From contig JAPSJW010000001.1 in NCBI GenBank assembly GCA_031177985.1, forward strand, positions 310,001 to 374,000: 64,000 bases of DNA, given 5' to 3'. The number at the start of each line of letters is the position of its first letter. Position 1 is the stretch's first letter. Shown piece by piece: positions 51,435 through 59,466 of the stretch. A model generated the notes under the pieces. That model did not search any database, had not been told where the DNA came from, and saw nothing but the letters and a program-made list of their open reading frames with translations. Position numbers and translations under genes: made by a program. The DNA comes from Microbacteriaceae bacterium. GTDB lineage: Bacteria > Actinomycetota > Actinomycetes > Actinomycetales > Microbacteriaceae.

Positions 51435-52985
51435 CTAGAGAGCCTCGATCACGGCCATCGCCGCGTTGTGCCCGGCGATGCCGCTGACCGCGCCGCCCCG
51501 CCGAGCTCCGGAGCCGGCGAGCAGAACCCTGTCGTGCTCGGTCGCCACACCCCAGCGCTGCGCCGGGGTCGCCAGGTCGGCGTCGTCGTCGGCCCATGGC
51601 CAGTCGAGCGGCCCGTGGAAGATGCTGCCACCGGGGAGGCGCAGCGTCTGCTCCAGGTCGGCCGTCGTCTTCGTCTCGATCGTCGGCCGGCCGTCGGCGT
51701 CGCGCAGCAGCAGCGGCTCGACGGGCTCGGCGAGCACCGAGTCGAGCGAGGCGAGCGCGGCACGCTCGAGTGCCTCGCGGTCGACGCGTCCGTCCCGCAC
51801 GAGCCGGTGCGGCACGTGCAGACCGAAGAGTGTGAGCGTGTGGGCACCGGAGGCCGCGAGCTCAGGGGAGAGGATCGACGGATCGGTCAGGGAATGGCAG
51901 TAGATCTCGGCGGGCAGCGGGTCGGGAACGCGCCCGCCAGCGGCCGCGTCGTAGGCGACCGCGAGATCGTTCCAGCCCTCGCGGATGTGGAACGTGCCGC
52001 CGAACGCCGCCGCGGGATCGACCGACGCATCCCTCAGCCGCGGCAGGCGCGAGAGCAGCAGGTTCACCTTCACCTGAGCGCCCTCGGCGGCGGGAACGGG
52101 CTCCGGTTCGCCGAGCAGGCGAGCGAGCTCGGTCGGCGACGCGTTTACGAGGATGTGCCCGGCGGCCACGATCGTCTCCTCGTCGCCGCGGCGCACGGTG
52201 ACGGCGCCCTCCGGATCGATCGCGGTGATCTCCGCGCCGGTGATGAGCTCGGCGCCTGCGAGCCGAGCCGCGCGTGCCAGCTCCCCGGTCACCGCCCCCA
52301 TGCCGCCGACCGGCACGTCCCAGTCGCCCGTGCCGCCTCCGATCACGTGATAGAGGAAGCAGCGATTGGCGGCGAGAGTCTCGTCGACGTTCGGGGCGAA
52401 GGTGCCGATGAGGGCATCCGTGTACACGACGCCTCGCACGAGGTCGCTGGCGAACCTGTCCTCGACGGCCTCGCCGATCGGGCGCTCGGCGAGCATCGAC
52501 CAGATCCCGTCGTCCCCGACGGCGCGGCGAGCCTCGGATGCGGTCAGCAGCGGCTCGGTCACCGTGGGAAACAGGGCGCGAGCGGCCGAGGCGGTGTCGT
52601 CGTAGAACGTGCGCCAGGCCGCCACATCGCGCTCGGCGCCGATGGCGGCGAACGAGGCGGCCGTCGCCTCAGCGTCGCCGTTGTCGACGAGCAGGCCGCG
52701 ATCGCTGCCGGGGAGCGGCGTGTACGACGAATAGCGGCGGCGCTCGAGACGGATGTCGAGCCGCAAGTCCCGCAGGATCTGCTGCGGCAGCAGGCTGACG
52801 AGGTAGGAGTAGCGGGAGAGGCGGGCCTCGACGCCAGGGAAGGCCTGCGCCGACACCGCCGCTCCGCCGAGCACGTCGAGTCGCTCGAGCACGAGCACGG
52901 ACTTCCCCGCGCCGGCGAGGTACGCGGCGGCGGTCAGGCCGTTGTGGCCGCCGCCCACGACGACGACGTCGTAGCGCTGCCTCAC
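51435..52985 (-). CDS. NAD(P)/FAD-dependent oxidoreductase, CrtI/phytoene-desaturase-like
   Basis: 516 residues. Dinucleotide motif YDVVVVGGGHNGLTAAAYLAGAGKSVLVLERLDVLGGAAVS at the N-terminus, and the C-terminal FAD contact VLLAGSGARRGGAVSGIAGHNAAMAVIEAL, both typical of the CrtI-like amine-oxidase group. No carotenoid genes are near, so carotenoid desaturation is not implied; isoprenoid, retinol-saturase-like or quinone substrates are possible. The GTG overlaps the MarR stop (GTGA), so it is in the MarR operon. Confidence 0.83.
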   Translation of the reverse strand: MRQRYDVVVVGGGHNGLTAAAYLAGAGKSVLVLERLDVLGGAAVSAQAFPGVEARLSRYSYLVSLLPQQILRDLRLDIRLERRRYSSYTPLPGSDRGLLVDNGDAEATAASFAAIGAERDVAAWRTFYDDTASAARALFPTVTEPLLTASEARRAVGDDGIWSMLAERPIGEAVEDRFASDLVRGVVYTDALIGTFAPNVDETLAANRCFLYHVIGGGTGDWDVPVGGMGAVTGELARAARLAGAELITGAEITAIDPEGAVTVRRGDEETIVAAGHILVNASPTELARLLGEPEPVPAAEGAQVKVNLLLSRLPRLRDASVDPAAAFGGTFHIREGWNDLAVAYDAAAGGRVPDPLPAEIYCHSLTDPSILSPELAASGAHTLTLFGLHVPHRLVRDGRVDREALERAALASLDSVLAEPVEPLLLRDADGRPTIETKTTADLEQTLRLPGGSIFHGPLDWPWADDDADLATPAQRWGVATEHDRVLLAGSGARRGGAVSGIAGHNAAMAVIEAL

Positions 52986-53479
52986 GCGGTGAGCTCGGTC
53001 ACGTTGTCGAGCTCGTCGCAATCCGGCGGCTCGATGACGTGCAGCACCCTCGGGGCCGCCGTGCGCAGCGCATCGAGCTCCTCCGGGCTCAGCACGTCGA
53101 AAAACGCGCGACGGATCGTGGCGGCATGGTTGCGCATGGCCTTGAGCGTCGCCCGTTTGCCCGCAGCCGTCAGGCCGATCCAGGTGCCGCGGGCATCCGT
53201 GTCGCACTGCGTGCGCTCGACGAGCCCGCGTTTCTCCATGCGGCTCACCTGGTGCGAGACGCGGCTCTTCTCCCAGAGCAGCAGTTCCCCGAGCTCGCGG
53301 GCGCGCAGCTGCTTCCCCTCGGCCTCGAAGAGGGTGAGCAGCACGGCGTAGTCGGGCGACGAGATCCCGGCGTCCTGCTGCAGCTGCTTCTCCAGCACGC
53401 GGTCGAGCTGGGTGCGCATGCGCAGGAAGTTGCGCCACACCTCCCACTCGGCCTCGCTGACCTCGCTGACCTCCGACAT
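52982..53479 (-). CDS. MarR-family transcriptional regulator
   Basis: 165 residues. Winged helix with GISSPDYAVLLTLFEAEGKQLRARELGELLLWEKSRVSHQVSRMEKRGLVERTQCDTDARGTWIGLTAAGKRA, the classical MarR DNA-binding domain. TAGAAT (53486-53491 as ATTCTA) ends 6 nt before the ATG. Two TTGACRCGTCA palindromes separate it from the divergent FMN reductase gene, suggesting it represses both directions. Confidence 0.9.
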   Translation of the reverse strand: MSEVSEVSEAEWEVWRNFLRMRTQLDRVLEKQLQQDAGISSPDYAVLLTLFEAEGKQLRARELGELLLWEKSRVSHQVSRMEKRGLVERTQCDTDARGTWIGLTAAGKRATLKAMRNHAATIRRAFFDVLSPEELDALRTAAPRVLHVIEPPDCDELDNVTELTA

Positions 53480-53497
53480 GCACTCATTCTAGGAATG

Positions 53498-53536
53498 TTG
53501 ACGCGTCAGCGATAGTTGCATACCGTTGACACGTCA
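53498..53536. promoter_or_regulatory. Two palindromic sites, candidate MarR operators
   Basis: TTGACGCGTCA at 53498-53508 and TTGACACGTCA at 53526-53536, 28 bp apart centre to centre, in the 81-nt gap between divergent genes. The first contains the perfect palindrome TGACGCGTCA. Confidence 0.75.
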
Positions 53537-53560
53537 TCAAGACGCAACGAAAGGCATGAA

Positions 53561-54154
53561 GTGACTGATCTGAAGATCGCCGTCATCGTCGGCAGCACCC
53601 GCCCCGGCCGCGTCGGCAAGCAGGTGGGCGACTGGGTGCTCGCGCAGGCGAAGAACCGTGGCGACGCGCAGTACGAGCTCGTCGACCTCGCCGACTTCCC
53701 GCTGCCGCACCTCGACGAGGCGATTCCCGCCTCGATGGGCCAGTACCAGAACGCCCACACCAAGAACTGGGCCGAGACCATCGCCAAGTACGACGGATAC
53801 GTCTTCGTCACTCCCGAGTACAACCACTCGACGTCGGGCGCGCTGAAGAACGCGATCGACTTCGTCTACGGCGAGTGGAACAACAAGGCCGCCGGCATCG
53901 TGAGCTACGGCTCCGCCGGAGGCGCCAGGGCCGCCGAGCACCTGCGCCTCATCTTCGGCGAGCTGCAGATCGCCGACGTGCGTCAGCAGGTCATGTTCTC
54001 GCTCGCCACCGAGTTCGAGAACTGGAGCGTCATGAAGACTCCGTCGGAGTACCAGGCGAACGCGCTCTCGACGCAGCTCGACCAGCTCGTCTCCTGGTCG
54101 ACCGCACTCCGCGCCGTGCGCACGGGGCAGCTGCAGGAGTCCCTCGCGGCCTGA
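53561..54154 (+). CDS. NADPH-dependent FMN reductase family protein
   Basis: 197-residue flavodoxin-fold reductase. FMN-phosphate loop IAVIVGSTRPGRVGKQVGDWV, and FVTPEYNHSTSGALKNAIDFVYGEWNNKAAGIVSYGSAGGARAAEHLRLI, the diagnostic NADPH_red segment. Roles include supply of reduced flavin and quinone or azo reduction; with the MarR regulator a quinone or oxidative-stress response is plausible. GTG 53561 has GAAAGG 6 nt upstream. Confidence 0.9.
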   Translation: MTDLKIAVIVGSTRPGRVGKQVGDWVLAQAKNRGDAQYELVDLADFPLPHLDEAIPASMGQYQNAHTKNWAETIAKYDGYVFVTPEYNHSTSGALKNAIDFVYGEWNNKAAGIVSYGSAGGARAAEHLRLIFGELQIADVRQQVMFSLATEFENWSVMKTPSEYQANALSTQLDQLVSWSTALRAVRTGQLQESLAA

Positions 54155-54171
54155 CCACGGCATCCGTGATG

Positions 54172-54203
54172 AGAGAGGGCGTCGCTTCGGCGGCGCCCTC
54201 TCT
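54172..54203 (+). terminator. Terminator after the FMN reductase gene
   Basis: Ten-bp arms AGAGAGGGCG / CGCCCTCTCT with a 12-nt loop, 18 nt after the stop. Confidence 0.78.
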
Positions 54204-54280
54204 GCGTCCAACGTAGGCGGAACGTAAAAGCGCCTCACCAGCCGCCCCACCGCGACGGCGGCTCGGCGAACGTTGAGGCC

Positions 54281-56170
54281 ATGACAGCAATCGACTTCCT
54301 TCGCTCCCGTCTCGTGACGGGCGGCGTCGCGGTCGGCGTCGTCGCAGCACTCAGTCTCGGAGGCGTGGTCAGCACCGCCGCCGCCGAGGACGCCCTCCCC
54401 GACGCCGTCCCGGCAGCAACGCCACAGCCCACCAGCGAGCCCGCGCCTATTCCAGCACCGGAGCCGGCTCCTGAGCCTGCGCCGGAGCCCGAGCCCGCGC
54501 CGGAGCCCGCCCCGGCCGCGCCTCAGCCGCAGGCCGCCGAGCCCGCGCCCGAGGCACCGGCCGCCGGCTCGCTCGTCGAGGACACCACGGAGCCGTATTT
54601 CGTCAGCACGGTCCCCGCGCACAACGGCTTCTACCGCGAGGGCGAGCCCTTCACCGTGTCCGTCGAGTGCGCCGACCCTGAATCGGGCATCACGTCGTGT
54701 TACCTCTACAACGCGAAGAAGGGCGACCAGGTCAGCCTCCCTGCCGGTCGCTACTCCTGGTACTTCTACGCGACCAACGGCGCAGGTTTGAGCATCACGC
54801 GGCTCCTCGACTTCACCGTGCTGCCGGCCGACCAGACCAAGCCGGTCGCGACCGCATCCGCCCCCTTGCCGCCGGCCTCGGGCTGGTACCTCGGCGACAC
54901 CGAGGTGACCTACTCGGGCACCGACACCGAGAGCGCGATCGTGCGGGTGCTCACCGACGCCGCGGGCGACCGTGTCGAGAAGGCCGGCGCCTCGCTGACC
55001 CGCACCTTCGGCGAGGGCGTGCACGACGTGTACGTGACGGTGTGGGATGCCGCGGGCAACAAGAGCGACCAGCTCAAGCACACGATCAAGATCGACAAGA
55101 CCGCGCCGACCGTGACGTTCGACTGGCCGGCAGCCGACAGCGTCTTCGAGGTCGGCGAAGAGGTGCCGTTGCGCTACACCTGCGCGGACGCGCTCTCGGG
55201 CACCGAGCTCTGCTCCGGCAACTTCGCGAACGGCAGCACGCTCGAGACGGACGCTCCGGGCACCTACGAGGTGCGGGTCGATGCTCAGGACGTCGCCGGC
55301 AACTCGCGCAGCGAATGGATCACCTACGAGGTGCGCGCGCCCGACGTCGACGGCCCCTCGCTCGACGTGGTCTACGCCGACGCGAATGCCGCCGGCTGGT
55401 ACGCCGGTGACGTGCCGGTCGACATCAGCGCCACCGACGGGGACGGCCGAGGCCTCGACGAGATCACCTGGCAGCTCACCGGCGCCCAGCAGGAGACCGG
55501 CTCGTCGACCGACGCGGACGCGTCCTTCACCGTGACCGCCGAGGGCGAGACGCAGGTCGTCGTCACCGCCACCGACGTGAGCGGCAACGAGACCCGTGAG
55601 GAGTTCACGATCCGGATCGACCGCACGGCGCCGGAGATCACCTACGGCAACGGCGAGTTCCGCTTCCAGCAGGGGGAGCCGGGCGACATCGCGCTGCTCT
55701 GCACCGACGCGCTGAGCACCGCGAGCTGCACGGTCGGGACCCCGACGCCCACCGCGCTCGCGACGGCGTTCGTGCCGACGGATGAGGTCGGCGAGTTCAC
55801 GGCGACGATCACCTCCGAGGACCTCGCGGGCAACATCGCGACGGCCGAGGTCGCGTACGTGGTGGTCGCTGCTCCCGTCGACCCGTCGCCCGTGGACCCC
55901 GAGCCGGTCCCGGGGAACGGGGACGGCGACGGCAGCGGTGACGATGACGGCGAGGGCGACGGCGCGGGGCAGCCGGGCACCGGCTCCGACGACCCCGATG
56001 CGGCACCGCAGGGCCCGAACGGCTCGGGCACCCCGGGACAGGGCGGCTTGCTCGCCACGACCGGCGCCGACGCCGATGCGCTCGGCATCGCCGCTGTCGC
56101 CTCCGCGCTGCTCGGCATGGCGCTCTTCACCTTCGCGGTGTTGTTCCGCCGCCGCAGCTTCCGCGGCTGA
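54281..56170 (+). CDS. Ig-like repeat surface protein with LATTG cell-wall sorting signal
   Basis: 629 residues. Signal peptide (residues 1-35, ending STAAAE), a Pro/Glu/Ala-rich stalk (PEPAPEPAPEPEPAPEP and similar), then about four bacterial Ig-like domains marked by repeated DxTxP and WDAAGNKSD / DVAGNSRS / DVSGNETRE / DLAGNIATA turns, with disulfide-type cysteine pairs. The C-terminus has an acidic Gly/Asp linker, LATTGADADALG, a hydrophobic helix and RRRSFRG. LAxTG is the motif reported for class E sortases, so covalent cell-wall anchoring is predicted. Probably an adhesin-like or structural surface protein; no ligand can be named. Confidence 0.82.
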   Translation: MTAIDFLRSRLVTGGVAVGVVAALSLGGVVSTAAAEDALPDAVPAATPQPTSEPAPIPAPEPAPEPAPEPEPAPEPAPAAPQPQAAEPAPEAPAAGSLVEDTTEPYFVSTVPAHNGFYREGEPFTVSVECADPESGITSCYLYNAKKGDQVSLPAGRYSWYFYATNGAGLSITRLLDFTVLPADQTKPVATASAPLPPASGWYLGDTEVTYSGTDTESAIVRVLTDAAGDRVEKAGASLTRTFGEGVHDVYVTVWDAAGNKSDQLKHTIKIDKTAPTVTFDWPAADSVFEVGEEVPLRYTCADALSGTELCSGNFANGSTLETDAPGTYEVRVDAQDVAGNSRSEWITYEVRAPDVDGPSLDVVYADANAAGWYAGDVPVDISATDGDGRGLDEITWQLTGAQQETGSSTDADASFTVTAEGETQVVVTATDVSGNETREEFTIRIDRTAPEITYGNGEFRFQQGEPGDIALLCTDALSTASCTVGTPTPTALATAFVPTDEVGEFTATITSEDLAGNIATAEVAYVVVAAPVDPSPVDPEPVPGNGDGDGSGDDDGEGDGAGQPGTGSDDPDAAPQGPNGSGTPGQGGLLATTGADADALGIAAVASALLGMALFTFAVLFRRRSFRG

Positions 56171-56222
56171 CCCGAGGGGCGGGCGGTACCCCGACGCCGC
56201 CCGCCTCCTCGGTCGCGAGACA

Positions 56223-56249
56223 GAAGGGCGCCGCATCGCGGCGCCCTTC
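56223..56249 (+). terminator. Terminator after the surface-protein gene
   Basis: Perfect 12-bp arms GAAGGGCGCCGC / GCGGCGCCCTTC with a 3-nt loop. Confidence 0.85.
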
Positions 56250-56342
56250 GTCGTCTGTGGCCGGTTGCATCTTTCGATGGCACTCCCGCGGTGCATCCGT
56301 CGGCGGCTCGTAGCCCGCCGCGAGGATTTCTAGCGTGGCGGT

Positions 56343-57305
56343 ATGACCTCGAGAACAGAACGAACACATCCGACCGACCACGTGACTTCCCGCGAGGTGA
56401 GCCCAGCGGACCCGCCGGCGACCGGCATCCGCACCCTCATCCGCCGCAGGCCGCTGCTCAGCTTCTTCGTGCTGGCGAACCTGCTCAGCTGGATCGCCTG
56501 GACGCCCTACATCCTCTCGAACAACGGCTTGGGCGTCTGGGACTACACCTTCCCCGGTGGCCAGCTGCTCGGCGTGCTGCCCGGCGCCTATCTCGGCCCC
56601 ATCTTCTCGGCCTTCCTCATCACGGCCCTCGTCGACGGTCGTGCCGGGCTCCGCAAGTGGGTGGGTCGCCTGTTCCGCTGGAAGGCGAGCTGGAAGTGGT
56701 ACGCCGTCTCGCTGCTCGCCGTGCCCGCGGTGATGCTGGCCGCCGGCTTCATCGCCTCCGGGGGTGAGTGGCGCTTCCCGTCGCTCACGCTGCTCGCGCT
56801 CTACGTGCCGTACCTCATCCTGCAGATGGTGACCACCGGCCTCGCCGAGGAGCCGGGCTGGCGTGACTTCGCGCTTCCCCGCCTGCAGCGCCGGCTCGGC
56901 GGCTGGCGGTCGGCGCTCGTGCTCGGACCGCTGTGGGCGCTCTGGCACATGCCGCTCTTCTTCTCCGATTGGGGCGGCTACCCCGACGCCGACTGGACCC
57001 GGCCGGTGTCGTTCATCGTCTTCTGCATCGCGTTCAACGTGGCCGTGGCCTACGTCTTCAACCGCACGGGCCAGAGCCTTCCGATGGTCATGCTCCTGCA
57101 CGTCAGCGTGAACAACTTCGCGTCTGTGCTGTGGAGCGACATCTTCCCCACGATCGACGAGGAGATGGTCCTGCCGGTGCAGGCCGTGGCCGCAGTGATC
57201 GTCGCGGTGGTGATCGTGGTCCTGACCCGTGGGCGACTGGGCTACAAGCCCGAAGCCCCCGTAGCGGCCATCGCCGACGCACCGCAGGTTGCGGCGGTGC
57301 GATAG
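56343..57305 (+). CDS. CPBP-family intramembrane metalloprotease
   Basis: 320-residue polytopic protein of the CAAX-protease/bacteriocin-processing group. Catalytic motif 1 is TTGLAEEPGWRDFALPRLQRR (EExxxR), motif 2 LGPLWALWHMPLFF (His), motif 3 FNVAVAYVFNRTGQSLPMVMLLHVSVNNF (His). Substrate unknown; members process prenylated or bacteriocin-like peptides or act in immunity. TAGCGT (56331-56336) ends 6 nt before the ATG, so leaderless. The histidine kinase starts 58 nt downstream. Confidence 0.9.
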   Translation: MTSRTERTHPTDHVTSREVSPADPPATGIRTLIRRRPLLSFFVLANLLSWIAWTPYILSNNGLGVWDYTFPGGQLLGVLPGAYLGPIFSAFLITALVDGRAGLRKWVGRLFRWKASWKWYAVSLLAVPAVMLAAGFIASGGEWRFPSLTLLALYVPYLILQMVTTGLAEEPGWRDFALPRLQRRLGGWRSALVLGPLWALWHMPLFFSDWGGYPDADWTRPVSFIVFCIAFNVAVAYVFNRTGQSLPMVMLLHVSVNNFASVLWSDIFPTIDEEMVLPVQAVAAVIVAVVIVVLTRGRLGYKPEAPVAAIADAPQVAAVR

Positions 57306-57363
57306 CGTCATGGCGTCTTTCGACGGAGGTCATCATGGTCCGATCCCTCAGCGGGAGGCCGTG

Positions 57364-58608
57364 ATGCCTCCGTCGAGCCGCGCTCCCCGCATGCCCCTCC
57401 GCCGCGACGCGATCGTCGCGCTCGTGTGCTGGCTCGTCGTCATGTTCGTCCTCGCGATCCTGCCGCTGCTCGCCGACGAGGGCGTGGCGTCGCATGCCTA
57501 CCCCGGCGGTATTGGCTGGGCGGCCTGCGTCGCGACGTTCACGGCGCAGGCCCTCGTGCTGGTCTGGGCGGAGCGCGTTCCGAGGACGGCCCTCCTGCTG
57601 ATCGCCGCCCTGCCGCTGCCGCTGGCCCTCCTGGGCACGGGTGACGTGTTCAGTCTGGCCAGCGCCGCCGTCTCGGTCTCCGTCGTGCTGACCGCGCTCG
57701 CTCTTCCGCTGCGTCGGCAGCTCCCCTTCCTGGTGGCCGCGGCCGTGCTCGTCGCGGCCGGTGAGATGGTCAACACAGCTGTGCGCAGCGGGCTCGAAAC
57801 CGGAGGCGTCGTCTCGGGTGTGCTGCAGGGGCTCGCCTCGGTCGGGGCATCCCTGCTGCTCGCGACGGCCATCACCGGGCGTCGGGACGCGCGAACAGCG
57901 CATGAGCGCGAGCTCGAGGCGAGAGTGCGGGAGCAGGACGCGCTGGTCCGCGCCGCCGTCGCCGACGAGCGCACCGCGATGGCCCGCGAGCTGCACGACA
58001 TCGCCGCGCATCACATGTCGGGTATAGCGCTCATGGCGGCGGCGGTCGACCGCCAGATCGACACGGACCCGGCTACCGCGAAGCGCTCGGTGCGACGGAT
58101 CCGGGCCCAGAGCACGTCGGTGCTCGAGGACCTGCGGCGTTTGGTCGGCCTGCTGCGCGAGGATGCCGAGGCCACACGCTCGGTCGAGTCGTTGGAGGCC
58201 ATCGGCGAGCTGGTGGATCTCCGGCGTGCCTCAGGCGTCGATGTCGAGCTGATCATCGAACGAGCGGGCGACCGCAGGACGCTCGGCTCGGGCATCGGCC
58301 CGCTGGCTCAGCTCGCGCTCTACCGGATCGTGCAGGAGTCGCTCGCCAACGCCGCTCGGCACGCTGCCGGAGCGCGCGTCGTGGTGGAGCTCGACGACCG
58401 CGACGCTGACACTGTGACGCTCACGGTCACGAACGACCCCACTGCGCAGGTGCCCGCGGGAACGCCGGGCTTCGGTCTGATCGGCATGCGGGAGCGGGCA
58501 GAGCTGCTGGATGCCACCCTCGAGCACGGGCCCACAGCCGACGGCGGATGGCGGGTGCGAGTGCAGTTGCCACGAGACGCCGGCCACCGGCGGGAGGAGA
58601 CAACGTGA
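57364..58608 (+). CDS. Two-component sensor histidine kinase, NarL-partner (HisKA_3) type
   Basis: 414 residues: five or six membrane helices without a large sensor domain (30-190), then the dimerisation/phosphoacceptor helix MARELHDIAAHHMSGIALM with the His, and an HATPase_c domain with YRIVQESLANAARHA (N box) and PGFGLIGMRERAELL (G box). ATG 57364 follows GGGAGG by 5 nt; longer in-frame starts exist upstream, one overlapping the CPBP gene. Coupled to its regulator through GTGA. The stimulus is probably membrane-borne. Confidence 0.9.
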   Translation: MPPSSRAPRMPLRRDAIVALVCWLVVMFVLAILPLLADEGVASHAYPGGIGWAACVATFTAQALVLVWAERVPRTALLLIAALPLPLALLGTGDVFSLASAAVSVSVVLTALALPLRRQLPFLVAAAVLVAAGEMVNTAVRSGLETGGVVSGVLQGLASVGASLLLATAITGRRDARTAHERELEARVREQDALVRAAVADERTAMARELHDIAAHHMSGIALMAAAVDRQIDTDPATAKRSVRRIRAQSTSVLEDLRRLVGLLREDAEATRSVESLEAIGELVDLRRASGVDVELIIERAGDRRTLGSGIGPLAQLALYRIVQESLANAARHAAGARVVVELDDRDADTVTLTVTNDPTAQVPAGTPGFGLIGMRERAELLDATLEHGPTADGGWRVRVQLPRDAGHRREETT

Positions 58609-59273
58609 TCCGAGTGCTCATCGCCGACGACCAGTCCCTGGTGCGTGAGGGTCTCTCCGCGCTGCTCGGCGGCGAGGAGGACCTCGAGGTGGTCGGTACA
58701 GCCGCCGACGGCGTCACTGCGCTGGCGTTGGCGCGCGAGCTGCGTCCCGACGTCGCGTGCCTCGACATCCGGATGCCCGGCATGGACGGCATCGCGGTCA
58801 CCAGGGAGCTCTGCGGCCCGGGCGTCGAGCACCCCATCCCGGTGCTCGTGCTGACCACCTTCGACCTCGACGACTACGTGTTCGGGGCGCTCGAGGCAGG
58901 AGCGAGCGGCTTTCTGCTGAAGGACGCCGATCCCCGCGACATCGCGCAGGCCGTGCGCCAGGTCGCGGCCGGGCAGGGCACGATCGATCAGAGCCTCACC
59001 CGTCGGGTGCTGCGCGAGTTCGTGCAGCGCAGGCGGCTCCAGCCGGTGACCGTGCAGGGCGGGGAGGACGTGCTCACCTCGCGTGAGCGCGACATCCTGC
59101 GCCTGCTCGCGCAGGGGATGTCGAACGAGGAGATCTCGGGCGAGCTCGTCGTAGAGGTGTCGACGGTGAAGTCGCACCTGGCGCGGATGCTGCCCAAGCT
59201 CGGAGTGCGCTCGCGGCTGCAGGCCGTCGTCTGGGCCTATCAGAACGGCGTGGTGGCGGTTCCCGACCGCTGA
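58605..59273 (+). CDS. Response regulator, NarL/LuxR type
   Basis: 222 residues. Receiver with acidic pocket IADDQ, phosphoacceptor Asp in VACLDIRMPGMDG, Thr in LVLTTFDLDDYVFGAL and Lys in SGFLLKDADP; C-terminal LuxR HTH LTSRERDILRLLAQGMSNEEISGELVVEVSTVKSHLARMLPKLGVRSRLQAVVWA. Cognate of the kinase it overlaps. Possible control of the CPBP gene upstream. Confidence 0.93.
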   Translation: MIRVLIADDQSLVREGLSALLGGEEDLEVVGTAADGVTALALARELRPDVACLDIRMPGMDGIAVTRELCGPGVEHPIPVLVLTTFDLDDYVFGALEAGASGFLLKDADPRDIAQAVRQVAAGQGTIDQSLTRRVLREFVQRRRLQPVTVQGGEDVLTSRERDILRLLAQGMSNEEISGELVVEVSTVKSHLARMLPKLGVRSRLQAVVWAYQNGVVAVPDR

Positions 59274-59368
59274 ACGTTCCTCTGGTGCTCGACCGCCGCA
59301 TCCCGCTATGGTGTCGGGGCACACAGGAAGCAACGCCGGAGCATCCGGCTCGGAAGGAAGGGGGCAGC

Positions 59369-59428
59369 ATGAGCGTCGCCGTCGCGATCCAGCGCGCCCT
59401 CATCCAACCCGGGGTCGCCGCAGCCTGA
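59369..59428 (+). CDS. Possible 19-residue leader peptide upstream of the RIO-like kinase gene
   Basis: ATG at 59369 after a very strong purine-rich site (GGAAGGAAGGGGG) encodes MSVAVAIQRALIQPGVAAA and stops at TGA 59426-59428, 38 nt before the kinase TTG. A small GCCGGA-GCA-TCCGGC hairpin (59335-59349) precedes it. The Shine-Dalgarno is better than that of the kinase, so translation is plausible and might control the downstream gene. No homology can be claimed. Confidence 0.4.
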   Translation: MSVAVAIQRALIQPGVAAA

Positions 59429-59466
59429 ACGCGACGCGGTGACTCCACTTCCTACGGAGATCACCG

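Noticed and set aside
53537-56296. Open frame of over 900 codons antisense to the FMN reductase and surface-protein genes
   Set aside because: It crosses two terminators and two real genes, and its composition is that of a GC-driven shadow frame.
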